Below, piece after piece: positions 9,169 through 18,136 of a DNA stretch of 64,000 nt. The position numbers and the translations under genes were made by a program. The DNA lies in assembly GCF_002368415.1 (NCBI RefSeq), contig NZ_AP018290.1:10035717-10099716 (forward strand). The letters are read 5' to 3'. The notes beneath the pieces are model-generated. The model was not told where the DNA came from. It worked only from the letters and a program-made list of their open reading frames with translations, and searched no databases. Origin of the DNA: Calothrix sp. NIES-4105 (GTDB lineage: Bacteria; Cyanobacteriota; Cyanobacteriia; Cyanobacteriales; Nostocaceae). Positions within the stretch are counted from its first letter, which is position 1; each line of letters starts with the position of its first letter.

Positions 9169-9350
9169 AAGATTACCTATATATTAAGCTTGCTAAAATT
9201 AATTTGCATTACATTCACCGAAAATAAAACTTGTTTAAGAAGGATTTATTGTAACCAGTACAAATACTTCTAATGGTGGTTGTAAATGGTAAAGTATTAT
9301 AAAGTGCATTTTACGGGTGTTGTGTTGGTGCAGTGAGTAGATAATATAGT

Positions 9351-10298
9351 ATGAATCAATTCCAAATCGGCAGCAATGAAATTAAGCATAAAGCCTTAGA
9401 ACTTGGATTCCATAAGGCTGGAGTTGCTATACCAAGTGCGCCATCAACAGAAGTGCAAGCATTGAGTTCTTGGCTATCCTTGGGTTATCAAGCTGATATG
9501 AGCTGGATGTCTAATCAAAGGCGCCAAGATATAAAGCTGGTAATGCCTGAAGTGAAATCTTTAGTATGTGTAGCGCTAAACTATTACACGCCGCATCAAC
9601 ATCAAGAAGATAGTGCCTATGCTAAAATTTCCCGATACGCATGGGGAAGAGATTACCACAAAGTCATGCACAAAAAACTTAAAGCGTTAAGTGTATGGTT
9701 AGAATCTTTACACCCAGATATCAAAACGCGATATTATGCCGATACAGGCCCGATTCAAGATAAAGTTTGGGCACAAAAAGCAGGTATTGGTTGGATTGCT
9801 AAAAATGGTAATGTAATTTCACGTTCTCACGGTTCATGGATATTTTTAGGAGAAGTGCTAACAAACTTGGAATTAACGCCTGATACACCCCATACACAAC
9901 ATTGCGGAACTTGTACTCGCTGTATTGATGCTTGTCCTACAGGCGCCATTGTTGCTGAGGGTGTAGTTGATGCAAATCGTTGTATTGCTTATCACACTAT
10001 TGAAAACCGTAGCGAAGAATTACCAGAAACGATTAAGTCAAAATTGCAAGGTTGGGTGGCAGGATGTGATATTTGTCAAGATGTTTGTCCTTGGAACCAG
10101 CGGTTTGCTAAAGAAACTTCGGTCGCCGAATTTCAACCTTACCCTGATAACTTGGCGCCAGATGTCGCTCAGTTAGCAGAAATATCAGACTCAGAATGGG
10201 ACAAACGTTTTACAGCGTCGGCTTTAAGACGAATTAAGCCGGAAATGTTACGACGGAATGCCCGCGCTAATATAGAAGCATTCCAGGCAAAATTATGA
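9351..10298 (+). CDS. queG: epoxyqueuosine reductase
   Basis: The 315-residue protein carries two ferredoxin-like cysteine clusters, CGTCTRCIDACP (about residues 185-196) and CDICQDVCPWN (about 239-249), and the cobalamin-domain motif WISKNG-like GWIAKNGN. QueG makes the last step of queuosine synthesis, reducing epoxyqueuosine in tRNA with cobalamin and two 4Fe-4S clusters. Length and motifs fit well. The stop overlaps the start of the HAD gene by 4 bases (ATGA), so the two are cotranscribed. Confidence 0.95.
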   Translation: MNQFQIGSNEIKHKALELGFHKAGVAIPSAPSTEVQALSSWLSLGYQADMSWMSNQRRQDIKLVMPEVKSLVCVALNYYTPHQHQEDSAYAKISRYAWGRDYHKVMHKKLKALSVWLESLHPDIKTRYYADTGPIQDKVWAQKAGIGWIAKNGNVISRSHGSWIFLGEVLTNLELTPDTPHTQHCGTCTRCIDACPTGAIVAEGVVDANRCIAYHTIENRSEELPETIKSKLQGWVAGCDICQDVCPWNQRFAKETSVAEFQPYPDNLAPDVAQLAEISDSEWDKRFTASALRRIKPEMLRRNARANIEAFQAKL

Positions 10299-10933
10299 AC
10301 CAGAAAGTAGTTATTTTTGATTTCGACGGTACTATTGCTGATACAGTAGACGCACTTGTAAATCTTGCAAATCGTTTAGCTGCTGATTTCGGCTACATTC
10401 AAATTACACCCGAAGAATTATCTATATTAAGAAATTTATCCTCTAGGGAAATAATTAAATATTCTGGTATATCAATTTTTAGAATTCCTTTTCTAGTTAA
10501 AAAAGTTAAATCAGAGCTAAAAAATAAAATTCATGAACTTAAACCAATTCCTGGTATACAAGAGGCATTAATTGAATTAAAAAATCGAGGACATAGACTA
10601 GGTATTATTACTTCAAACTCTCAAGACAATGTAGCTGAGTTTCTGAGAATAAATAATTTAGATAATCTATTTGAATTTGTATATTCGGGTGTCACAATAT
10701 TTGGTAAAACGACGATAATTAATAACGTATTGAGGCAAAAGCAAATTAAATCGCAAGAAGTGATTTATGTAGGAGATGAAACGCGCGATATTGATGCGTC
10801 GAAGAAAGCTAATATCAAGGTAGTGGCTGTCACATGGGGATTTAATTCTCAAGAAGCGCTAGTTAAGCAAAAACCTGACTTCTTAATTAATCATCCTAGG
10901 GAATTAATAGATGTTGTAAATGGAAGTTTGTAG
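10295..10933 (+). CDS. HAD-family hydrolase (phosphoglycolate phosphatase-like)
   Basis: A 212-residue HAD phosphatase. Motif I is FDFDGTIADT, motif II is the serine/threonine in IITSNSQ, the lysine lies near GKTTIINN, and motif III/IV is YVGDETRDIDASKKA. The helical cap between residues 15 and 80 marks subfamily IA, like Gph. It overlaps queG by 4 bases. The substrate is unknown. The DNA is more AT-rich than queG. Confidence 0.85.
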   Translation: MNQKVVIFDFDGTIADTVDALVNLANRLAADFGYIQITPEELSILRNLSSREIIKYSGISIFRIPFLVKKVKSELKNKIHELKPIPGIQEALIELKNRGHRLGIITSNSQDNVAEFLRINNLDNLFEFVYSGVTIFGKTTIINNVLRQKQIKSQEVIYVGDETRDIDASKKANIKVVAVTWGFNSQEALVKQKPDFLINHPRELIDVVNGSL

Positions 10934-10998
10934 TAGCACTAAGCGTGCTTATCCTGATTGTGCGCTCTCCGCGCTACTACGAACGAACCTATCCAAAA

Positions 10999-11367
10999 TT
11001 ATTGACCAGGTTGACCTAATTCTAAGGCTTTCTTTACAAGGTCATCATCAACATTTCCAGCAGCTTCATTGCCTGTACCAACTTCACTTGCCATACTCAT
11101 ATAATCAGATGGATTACCTGTTGCTGGCGCCTCGACTCTCATATCTTGAGCTTCTGGGATTTTATGTTGAGGTGCAACAGCTGCTTCAGCAGCTTTCTGA
11201 CCTTCTTCAGTATTATCGATGGGAGCAACGCTCATTTCCTTAGCAAGTTCATAATCAGCGTCGAAATCAACTTTAGGCGCCTTCTCTACACCTTCAGCAA
11301 CGTTGTCTGCGAGTAACTGTGCATCATGAGATACTTCACTGGCATTAATTTTTACTTCGTCAGCCAT
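10999..11367 (-). CDS. small acidic, probably disordered protein of unknown function
   Basis: 122 residues, very rich in Ala, Glu and Asp, with no cysteine, no membrane segment and no recognisable motif. Composition suggests an intrinsically disordered, soluble protein. The start ATG at 11367 is followed by ADEVKINASEVSHDAQ. It is convergent with the HAD gene and divergent from the HCP gene. It lies inside the CTDH-HCP interval, so a link to that system is possible but not shown. Confidence 0.55.
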   Translation of the reverse strand: MADEVKINASEVSHDAQLLADNVAEGVEKAPKVDFDADYELAKEMSVAPIDNTEEGQKAAEAAVAPQHKIPEAQDMRVEAPATGNPSDYMSMASEVGTGNEAAGNVDDDLVKKALELGQPGQ

Positions 11368-11683
11368 AAATTTGCTCCAAAAAATTTCCGCATTAATTCC
11401 AATAATGTTATGCTACCAACATTTATCAATAAAGTCTTGATATCGTTTGATAGATTCTTACCTCTACAAAAAGATAGATAAATGAAAATAATAATCCTGA
11501 TTTATGGAACAAATGGGAATTTTACAAGCTATGTAAATTAACCTCTACACAAAGATAGATAAAAAAAAGACAATATATTCTAACTAATCCCACTATCAGT
11601 AGTAGTTTATGCTCCCCTTAACCTGTTAATCCTGATTTAAAGAGCAATCATTCAATCATTTAAATATAAAGGGAGCGATTAAA
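11368..11683. promoter_or_regulatory. HCP upstream region with long direct repeats
   Basis: A 23-bp sequence beginning ACCTCTACAAAAAGATAGAT occurs at 11460-11482 and again, one base changed, at 11541-11563 (81 bp apart). A second 12-bp repeat, AATCCTGATTTA, occurs at 11493 and 11628. The region separates the divergent acidic-protein and HCP genes. The repeats could be binding sites for a regulator, or a small duplication. A ribosome site (GGGAGCG) precedes the HCP ATG. Confidence 0.5.
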
Positions 11684-12214
11684 ATGGTTAGCAGTTTTAA
11701 TAACCAAATACCTCAAGCCTTGACAGAAGAAGCACAAGAAGTGGTAAAGGGCTTTGACAAATTAGACACCGATGCAAAGCTGGCTTGGTTTTATGCAGTT
11801 TACAAACACATGGGTGAATCTATCACTCGTGCAGCACCCAATGCCGCAGAACCAGAACTGGCGCCAACGCTAGTGCAAGACTATTTAAAATTGTCTGATG
11901 ACGAACAATTGCAAATCATGCGTGATATAGTAGACAAAAAAGATACTCAATACTCACGTACTTACGGCGCATTAAAAGACAATAATCAATTACTAGTTTG
12001 GTACGCTTGGGCAGAAGAAATGGGTAAAAGCGTTATAGGAGTGCCAAATGACTACACACCTAGCGACAACGTAAAAGGCTTATTATCTAAAATCGAAAAC
12101 CTAGAATTTGAAGGACAAATGTCCGTATTCCGCACAATTGTAAACCAAATGGGTTACAGCGACGTTAAACCCATAGAAACACAAGCTCAAACCGGCAAAA
12201 CTGCAAGCCTTTAA
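11684..12214 (+). CDS. helical carotenoid protein (HCP), OCP N-terminal domain homologue
   Basis: The 176-residue all-helical protein matches the OCP N-terminal domain: FDKLDTDAKLAWFYAVYKHMGESITRAAP, then the hydrophobic ligand-lining segment LLVWYAWAEEMGKSVIGVP and the C-terminal helix FEGQMSVFRTIVNQMGY. HCPs bind a ketocarotenoid and act as singlet-oxygen or phycobilisome quenchers; in Nostoc, one HCP (HCP4) receives its pigment from CTDH. A CTDH gene lies 2.5 kb upstream on the other strand. Which HCP class this belongs to cannot be settled by eye. The C-terminal tail (QAQTGKTASL) is the linker remnant. Confidence 0.92.
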   Translation: MVSSFNNQIPQALTEEAQEVVKGFDKLDTDAKLAWFYAVYKHMGESITRAAPNAAEPELAPTLVQDYLKLSDDEQLQIMRDIVDKKDTQYSRTYGALKDNNQLLVWYAWAEEMGKSVIGVPNDYTPSDNVKGLLSKIENLEFEGQMSVFRTIVNQMGYSDVKPIETQAQTGKTASL

Positions 12215-12335
12215 GGAGTGGAAAGTGCGCTCGTGCGCTCGTGCTGAGTGAGAAGTGGAAAGTGCTGAGTGAGTCGTGCTGAGTGAGAAGTGGAAAGTAC
12301 ACTCAGCACTCAGAACTTTTTACTCAGCACTCAAT
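12215..12335. repeat. short tandem heptamer repeats (ACTCAGC / GCTGAGT family)
   Basis: Alternating GTGCTGAGTGAG, GTGGAAAGT and CACTCAGCACTC units fill the space between the HCP gene and the end of the ABC ATPase gene. Units on both strands face each other, so part can form a hairpin. It belongs to the short tandemly repeated repetitive (STRR) class known from filamentous cyanobacteria. Confidence 0.85.
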
Positions 12336-13146
12336 TTGCTACTTGACTTAAATCTGCTGGTGTTAAGTGTGAGTGAACAACTTGCCCATCGCGGAACCAG
12401 ACAATACGTCTAGTTTGGCGCGCGACTTCTGGTTCGTGCGTTACCATAACAACAGTAATTCCACTATCATTAAGTTCTGTAAAGATATCAAGCACTTCTT
12501 GAGTAGTACGCGAATCTAAGGCGCCTGTAGGTTCGTCAGCAAGTAGTACAACCGGACGATTAACAATAGCACGTGCTATTGCTACCCGTTGTTGTTGTCC
12601 CCCAGATAATTGGTTAGGTTTATTTTGTAAACGTTTTTCTAATCCAACTTTAATTAATGCTTCGGTTGCTCTGTCTTTACGTTCAGAGTTAGGAATACCC
12701 GCATAGACCATTGGCAGCATCACATTTTCTAAAGCGCTTAGTTGCTGCAACAGGTGAAACTGCTGGAAGACAAACCCTAGTTTTTTATTGCGAATATGTG
12801 CCAGTTCACTATCTGGCATTTGGGCAACGTCGATATTATCTAAATAATAGTGTCCAGAACTGGGACGGTCTAAACAGCCAATGATATTCATTGCTGTAGA
12901 TTTTCCAGAACCGGATGGTCCCATAATCGAACAGTACTCACCTTCAGAGATAGTTAGGTCTACGTCACTAAGTGCGCGGACTTCAGTTTCACCAGTACCG
13001 TAAACTTTAAATATATTTTCTAAACGAATAATTGTGCTTTTATAATTAAGAGTTAGGAGTGAGGAGTTATGAGTTATGAGTGATGAATTAATATCATCAG
13101 TCAATTGTTGATATTCTGCATTATTAATTGGTTGTTCTTCTTTCAT
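12331..13146 (-). CDS. MacB/LolD-type ABC exporter ATP-binding protein
   Basis: A 271-residue ABC ATPase. Walker A is GPSGSGKST, signature [14 protein letters not shown], Walker [13 protein letters not shown], switch region VTHEPEVA. It is the third gene of an adaptor-permease-ATPase operon read right to left. Residues about 20-37 ([18 protein letters not shown]) are encoded by AACTC-type tandem repeats and precede the normal start of the domain ([12 protein letters not shown]), so a repeat has expanded inside the 5' end of the gene. The start could in principle lie later, but a good AGGAG site precedes the ATG at 13146. Confidence 0.9.
   Translation of the reverse strand: MKEEQPINNAEYQQLTDDINSSLITHNSSLLTLNYKSTIIRLENIFKVYGTGETEVRALSDVDLTISEGEYCSIMGPSGSGKSTAMNIIGCLDRPSSGHYYLDNIDVAQMPDSELAHIRNKKLGFVFQQFHLLQQLSALENVMLPMVYAGIPNSERKDRATEALIKVGLEKRLQNKPNQLSGGQQQRVAIARAIVNRPVVLLADEPTGALDSRTTQEVLDIFTELNDSGITVVMVTHEPEVARQTRRIVWFRDGQVVHSHLTPADLSQVAN
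13050..13085. repeat. STRR-type repeat inside the ABC ATPase coding sequence
   Basis: On the plus strand the units are GAGTTAGGAGTGAGGAGTTA and GAGTTATGAGTGATGA. They are the same units as in the spacer at 13178-13217. On the coding strand they are translated into a Ser/Leu/Asn/Thr-rich stretch. Confidence 0.75.
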
Positions 13147-13177
13147 ATTTTTCTCCTGTATATATAATAAATGTAAT

Positions 13178-13217
13178 TTTTCTAACTCCTAACTCCTAAC
13201 TCCTAACTCCTAACTCT
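13178..13217. repeat. tandem CTAACTC heptamers
   Basis: Five to six perfect CTAACTC units fill most of the gap between the ATPase and permease genes of the exporter operon. Confidence 0.85.
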
Positions 13218-13218
13218 C

Positions 13219-14436
13219 TTACGCGCTTCTTAATGCCACAATTGGGTCAAGTTTAGCTGCACGACGCGCGGGGAATACACCGAAGAATAAACCAATTGCA
13301 CCGGAAATACCTACAGCAGAACCGATGGCAACCGGAGAAATAGCTGCTTCTAAGGGAGTTAAGGCGCCTACTAGTACAATTCCAGAAACACCAATCGCAG
13401 TACCAATTAAACCACCTGCGGCTGAGACAATTACGGCTTCAATCATAAATTGCAACAAAATATCACGTTCAGTGGCGCCAATAGCTTTTCGTAAACCAAT
13501 TTCGTGAGTACGTTCGGTAACGGAAACGAGCATAATATTCATAATACCGATACCGCCGACAAACAGCGAAATTGCCGCAATGGCAGCAAGCATAATAGTT
13601 AAGGCACCAGAAATTTGTCCAACTGTTTGCAGTGCGTCTTTTTGGGTACGAATAGTAAAGTCGTCTTCGTTGGTGATTTTGTGGCGTAAACGCAGTAAGT
13701 TCGTAATTTGAAATACTGCTGCATCAACGCTTTGACCATCACGAGCCGAAGCGACGATGTAATCTAGAGCAATACCATAGGGAGAATTTCGACCAATTAA
13801 CCGATTTGCAGAAGTTGTTAGTGGTACTATTGCTGCACTATCATAATCGGCGCCGACACTAGAACCTTTTTCTGTAAGTACACCAATGACTTCAAACCGA
13901 GAATCTTTGACACGTACTTGTTGTCCAATAGGGTTAGTTGAACCAAATAACTTAGTGGCAAATTTGCCTCCAAGTACAATCACTTGGTTGTTACGTTTCA
14001 TGTCAACATCACTAAAAAAGCGACCTTTAGCTGTGGTAAAATCTCGCACCTGTAAGAAACTAGGCGTAGAACCAATAATATTGACATCGGTGTTACGATT
14101 ACCAAAAGTTACTCTTTGCCTACGGTTTAATTCAGGCGCCACTCCTGCCACCGTTGGAACTTGTGTAGCAATAGCGTCAGCATCAGCTAAAACCAAATTT
14201 CTGGGAACATCAAACGAAATTCGCTGCGTTTCCTCATTTCCCGGAATCACAAATAACACATTTGGTCCAAGTGATTCTAACTGCTTGGCAACATACTTTT
14301 GACCACCCTCCCCAATGCCAATCATGGCAATTACCGAAGCATTGCCAATTACAATACCAAGCATCGTCAACGCACTACGTAATCTATTTGACAGCAGGGT
14401 TTTCCCCGCCATTTTCATACTTTCGACAATATTCAT
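13219..14436 (-). CDS. MacB-type ABC exporter permease (FtsX-like)
   Basis: The 405-residue protein has the MacB layout: an N-terminal membrane helix (SALTMLGIVIGNASVIAMIG), a large periplasmic domain (about residues 50-270), then three helices in the FtsX domain (LTIMLAAIAAISLFVGGIGIMNIMLVSVTERTHEIGLRKAIGA). It should act with the adjacent ATPase and the membrane-fusion protein to move small molecules or peptides across the envelope with an outer-membrane TolC-like channel. It is not the DevC type, which lacks this large domain. The substrate is unknown. Confidence 0.92.
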   Translation of the reverse strand: MNIVESMKMAGKTLLSNRLRSALTMLGIVIGNASVIAMIGIGEGGQKYVAKQLESLGPNVLFVIPGNEETQRISFDVPRNLVLADADAIATQVPTVAGVAPELNRRQRVTFGNRNTDVNIIGSTPSFLQVRDFTTAKGRFFSDVDMKRNNQVIVLGGKFATKLFGSTNPIGQQVRVKDSRFEVIGVLTEKGSSVGADYDSAAIVPLTTSANRLIGRNSPYGIALDYIVASARDGQSVDAAVFQITNLLRLRHKITNEDDFTIRTQKDALQTVGQISGALTIMLAAIAAISLFVGGIGIMNIMLVSVTERTHEIGLRKAIGATERDILLQFMIEAVIVSAAGGLIGTAIGVSGIVLVGALTPLEAAISPVAIGSAVGISGAIGLFFGVFPARRAAKLDPIVALRSA

Positions 14437-14458
14437 AATAAATAAGTAGTAAAAAGTG

Positions 14459-15934
14459 CTATTTTTTATTTTGTTTTTCCATTAGCTTCTGCATTTGATA
14501 TTCTTTGGGAGGGTTCAAGAAAATTCGGTCGCCTTGTTTTACTCCTTCTAGAATTTGCGTTTGGTTTTTGATTTGTGAGCCAACGACAACGGGACGAAAC
14601 TGAGGTTGATTTTTATTGTCAGGTAACAATACGCCTGTATTTCCTTTCTCTGTGACAATAGCTACAGTTGGTACCATCAAAGCATTGGGTACTTCATCGC
14701 CTAAGAACGTCAAGTCAACGTTTAAACCAGAGCGCAATTTATCTTCGCCTGTATCGATTTGTACTCGTATTTGAAATAAAGTTACGCCTTCTTCTTTGAC
14801 AGCTTCAGGTGCAATTAAGCGAACACGTCCTTTAAATACTTGGTCTGGGTAAGCGTCACTTGTAATTTCTACTTGCTGCCCTACTTTGATTCTACCAATA
14901 TCAGCTTCAGGTACACTTGCTAAGACTTCCAAACCGCGTACTAAAGCAACTATTGAACTTGATGTTGCTGAAGCACTTGCAGAAGCGGAAGTTGTTGGCG
15001 CCACATAAGCTCCGATATTGGCATATTTTTGTGTGACAATACCAGCAAATGGCGCCCGAATGATTGAGTCTTCTAAATTTACTAATTCTGCTTGGAGTCG
15101 TGCTTTTGCTTCTGCGACTGCTGCAGTACGTTGAGCAATTTCTTCTGGACGTGAACCACTAAGAGCTAATTGTAATGACGCGCGTGCTTCTGCAACTGCC
15201 GCAGTACGTTGGGCAATATTCTCTACACGACTACCGCTTTGTGATAAAGATAAACGTTTTTGGGCTTCGCGTAAAGAAGCTTTTGCAGTATTATCATCGC
15301 TCACTGCTTGGTCTAATAACTGCCGTCTTTCGGCGCCTTGACCAACAAGGTATTGATAGCGTCGCACTTGTTCGGCAGTATAATTAGCTCTTGCTTGGGC
15401 TGCGTCAACTTGTGCTTGAGCTTGTGCTATTTCCTGGGGACGGTTTCCCGCCTTTGCTTCTGCAAGTTGTGCTTCGACTGAAGCTAACCTAGCTCGTGCT
15501 TGGGCAATTTCTTGTGGACGACTACCTGCTTTCGCTTGGTCAAGTTGTGCAGTAGCTTGTGCAAGGAAAGCGCGCGCTTGCCCAATGCGTGCTTGAATAT
15601 CAGCACTATTCATCTTGGCTATTATTTGCCCTTGTTGTACCTTGTCACCTTGTTCGACAAGTAGCTGTGCAAGAATACCGCCATTTTTAGGGCTAACATT
15701 CACACTTTGCACAGGGGTAACTCTACCACTAGCAGTAATTCGCAGCGTGACGCTTTTTGCTTCAACTGGAACGGTAAGCTGTGAAATATCTTCGTTTCGC
15801 CCACGTTGAGTGATAAATGTGTTAGTAGCGACAGTACCAGCGACAAAAACACCAGCTGCCATCAAACCTACTACCCAACGGGATGGAGACTTTAACTTTT
15901 TACCAAAAATAGGAATTTGAATTTGCGTTGCCAT
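14459..15934 (-). CDS. HlyD/MacA-type periplasmic adaptor (membrane-fusion protein)
   Basis: 491 residues with an N-terminal membrane anchor (VVGLMAAGVFVAGTVATNTF), a lipoyl-like half (VSPKNGGILAQLLVEQGDKV), a long coiled coil containing four degenerate GSRPQEIAQ units, the second lipoyl half (IIRAPFAGIVTQKYANIGAYV), then beta-barrel and membrane-proximal domains. It links the MacB-like permease to an outer-membrane channel. It is the first gene of the three-gene operon, 22 bases from the permease gene. A run of Ser-Ala repeats (SASASASATSSS) near residue 315 is unusual in this position. Confidence 0.92.
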   Translation of the reverse strand: MATQIQIPIFGKKLKSPSRWVVGLMAAGVFVAGTVATNTFITQRGRNEDISQLTVPVEAKSVTLRITASGRVTPVQSVNVSPKNGGILAQLLVEQGDKVQQGQIIAKMNSADIQARIGQARAFLAQATAQLDQAKAGSRPQEIAQARARLASVEAQLAEAKAGNRPQEIAQAQAQVDAAQARANYTAEQVRRYQYLVGQGAERRQLLDQAVSDDNTAKASLREAQKRLSLSQSGSRVENIAQRTAAVAEARASLQLALSGSRPEEIAQRTAAVAEAKARLQAELVNLEDSIIRAPFAGIVTQKYANIGAYVAPTTSASASASATSSSIVALVRGLEVLASVPEADIGRIKVGQQVEITSDAYPDQVFKGRVRLIAPEAVKEEGVTLFQIRVQIDTGEDKLRSGLNVDLTFLGDEVPNALMVPTVAIVTEKGNTGVLLPDNKNQPQFRPVVVGSQIKNQTQILEGVKQGDRIFLNPPKEYQMQKLMEKQNKK

Positions 15935-16077
15935 AGATATACGTATATATATTTAATTGATGGATATGGTTAATGGAAAATATAGTTTTAGTCGCTAGTT
16001 GCTGGATTGACAACTAACTACCTTAATCCACTTTGTAAAGATTTGCTTAATATGAGTTCATATTAACCGCTTGTACG

Positions 16078-16944
16078 TTAAGGCGCCTTCACCAATTCGG
16101 GTGAGTTTATTACACTTATTCTTCTAACTTTTTTGGTACCTAAGTACTTAATTCCTTTTTTCAATGCTTCAAACTTAGCAACAATGGTATAAAATTTATC
16201 ATCCCACTCATCCCCATCGAATATTCGGGGTATTAGCTGGGGGAATAAGCTATATTGTTTCTGTAGTATTTGTGCCATGATTGGCTTAAGCTTATCAAGT
16301 AAACTTTGGCTAAAAGTATTTTTAATATCGTATCCAAGTAAGAAAGCAGGGATTTCTCTATACTCAACTAATCCTTCAGGAATTTTATCGATTCGCTCTA
16401 TAAATATATTTTCGTCAGTATAATTTTAGAGGATAAAACAAACATCTTTTAAATCTTTAATAGCTCTTCTATCATTCCAGGCAATTAGCTTTAAAACAAT
16501 TAACGATAGAACATTAATAACCTTAATTTCTACATCTTCTATTTGTTGTGATTCTGCGGTATAAAAAGCTTCTTCAAGTCCAATTATACTCATTTGATTA
16601 CCGTCTGACCATTGTATTTCTTGATTTGGCTGCCCAATATCACCGAAAGGTACGATGTCTACTAAAACACCAGTCGCAATATGTATAAATCTATGTTGAA
16701 TATTAGTTTGTTTAAACAGAGGATTATTTCCTTGTGTCATTTGCACGTTGAAAACTTGAAAATCAGACCAACTGTCAACTTTTATTGCAAAATCCAAATC
16801 AAAAGTCGCTCGGCCTTCAACATTATACCGTTTGTCAAAAACTAAAATTCTTGCTCCTGCTCCTACTACCAATAATGGTATACGTAAACTATCTGCTATT
16901 AATGTTATATCTAACAAAACCAGTTTTTGTTGTTCTTCAAGCAT
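16078..16944 (-). pseudogene. AbiEii/COG4914-type nucleotidyltransferase toxin, broken by one in-frame stop
   Basis: Two open stretches (16429-16944 and 16081-16278) are in the same frame. They are joined by clean coding sequence (NYTDENIFIERIDKIPEGL and on to LDKLKPIMAQILQK) interrupted only by a TAA at 16426-16428 after KDLKDVCFIL. The nucleotidyltransferase features are VVGAGARILVF and DLDFAI. The likely ancestor codon is AAA. The gene overlaps the start side of the AbiEi-like gene by 8 bases, as in type IV toxin-antitoxin pairs. The toxin is therefore probably inactive or truncated to 172 residues, unless the stop is a sequence error. Confidence 0.8.
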
Positions 16945-18025
16945 TTTGATATTTGTCTTTAATATATTTAGTAAAAATTAATTCCGCAGTCTCTTCGAGT
17001 CTGTCATCGCTTTCAGTCATTAATTCTGCATGAATTAATAATGGGTCAGCAACACATGCTCCTTGAATAGAAGCGCCATAATTTTGCTTACCGAATTGTG
17101 TTAAAAAAGTAATTGCCCCTTTTGCATCAGGTTTTAGTTGAAGTTTGGCTGCAATTAAATGATGATTACCAGTAACATGTAATGTAGCGCTTTGAGGAAG
17201 CAAATAAGATGTTGTTAGTGCAGCCCCTAGTTCTCCGCCAATTAAAATATTATTTGCTGAAGCTAAATTAATAATATTTTCTGCAAATTCTGAAAATTTA
17301 TTTTCTTTTGTATAAGTAAAAGTTTCAATCAATAATTTTGGTCGAAGAGTCTCAACGTAACCTATTTCCCACCGTTCAAATAGCTTGATATAATTAGCAA
17401 TACGATAACCACCTCTGGGTTGCCGCATTATATAGCCTAATTTATACAGATTTTCTAGCGTATTAGTAATAGACGATAGCGTTGTTCCAGTATTATCAGC
17501 AAGTTCTTGAAGTGGCAACGTTAAAATTTCAGGGTTTTTGAGCAAACTATAAATTATTTTAAAACTTATGGGAGTAATTTGCTTATGAGATAAAGGCTTC
17601 ACGTTTAGACGATGCTTTCCACGAACAAATATATAAGCAGCCGAACTGTCAATATATATATTGCCTAAGCTATCAATGAATTCAATATTTTCATTAAGTA
17701 ACTGTTCAATAGTCGTGTCTGATAAGTAACGTGTAATAAGGATAAGTTTATTTTTAAACTTCTCTTTGAGTAGTTTAAAGTAGCGAATAACAAGTTTAAC
17801 CGTATTAGCAGTAACATCTGGTTGAATAGTATAAGCATAATCTGCTGATTTTATAGAGCTACGAATTGTTAATAGCCCATCTACACTACTACTATCTAAC
17901 AAATCTTGCGTTTGATTTAGTTTTACTTCCAGATTTGGTAATGATTGAATATGTTTTAAGCACTTTCTTAATAAAGGCTCGTCTGGCTTTAATAAATAAT
18001 TTTTTTTTGACATAATCATTGGCAA
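16937..18025 (-). CDS. AbiEi-like type IV antitoxin / transcriptional regulator (COG4861-like)
   Basis: The 362-residue protein has a central winged-helix segment (LPLQELADNTGTTLSSITNTLENLYKLGYI) and a C-terminal domain typical of AbiEi-family antitoxins (LIGGELGAALTTSYLLPQ). The family member antagonises a nucleotidyltransferase toxin and represses its own operon. It precedes and overlaps the toxin gene. It is AT-rich and, like the toxin, lacks the GGCGCC words common elsewhere, which suggests acquisition. The start may be a few codons later (MSKKNYLL). Confidence 0.78.
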   Translation of the reverse strand: MPMIMSKKNYLLKPDEPLLRKCLKHIQSLPNLEVKLNQTQDLLDSSSVDGLLTIRSSIKSADYAYTIQPDVTANTVKLVIRYFKLLKEKFKNKLILITRYLSDTTIEQLLNENIEFIDSLGNIYIDSSAAYIFVRGKHRLNVKPLSHKQITPISFKIIYSLLKNPEILTLPLQELADNTGTTLSSITNTLENLYKLGYIMRQPRGGYRIANYIKLFERWEIGYVETLRPKLLIETFTYTKENKFSEFAENIINLASANNILIGGELGAALTTSYLLPQSATLHVTGNHHLIAAKLQLKPDAKGAITFLTQFGKQNYGASIQGACVADPLLIHAELMTESDDRLEETAELIFTKYIKDKYQNA

Positions 18026-18136
18026 ACTCTTCTTTTTATCTTAAATCACTAACCCTAAATTCGCTTTCATCTCTTAGGGGCTTCCTCTAATTCAATTTTT
18101 TTAACGAGAATGGAAAAAAGTTGTCCTTGTCTCAAT

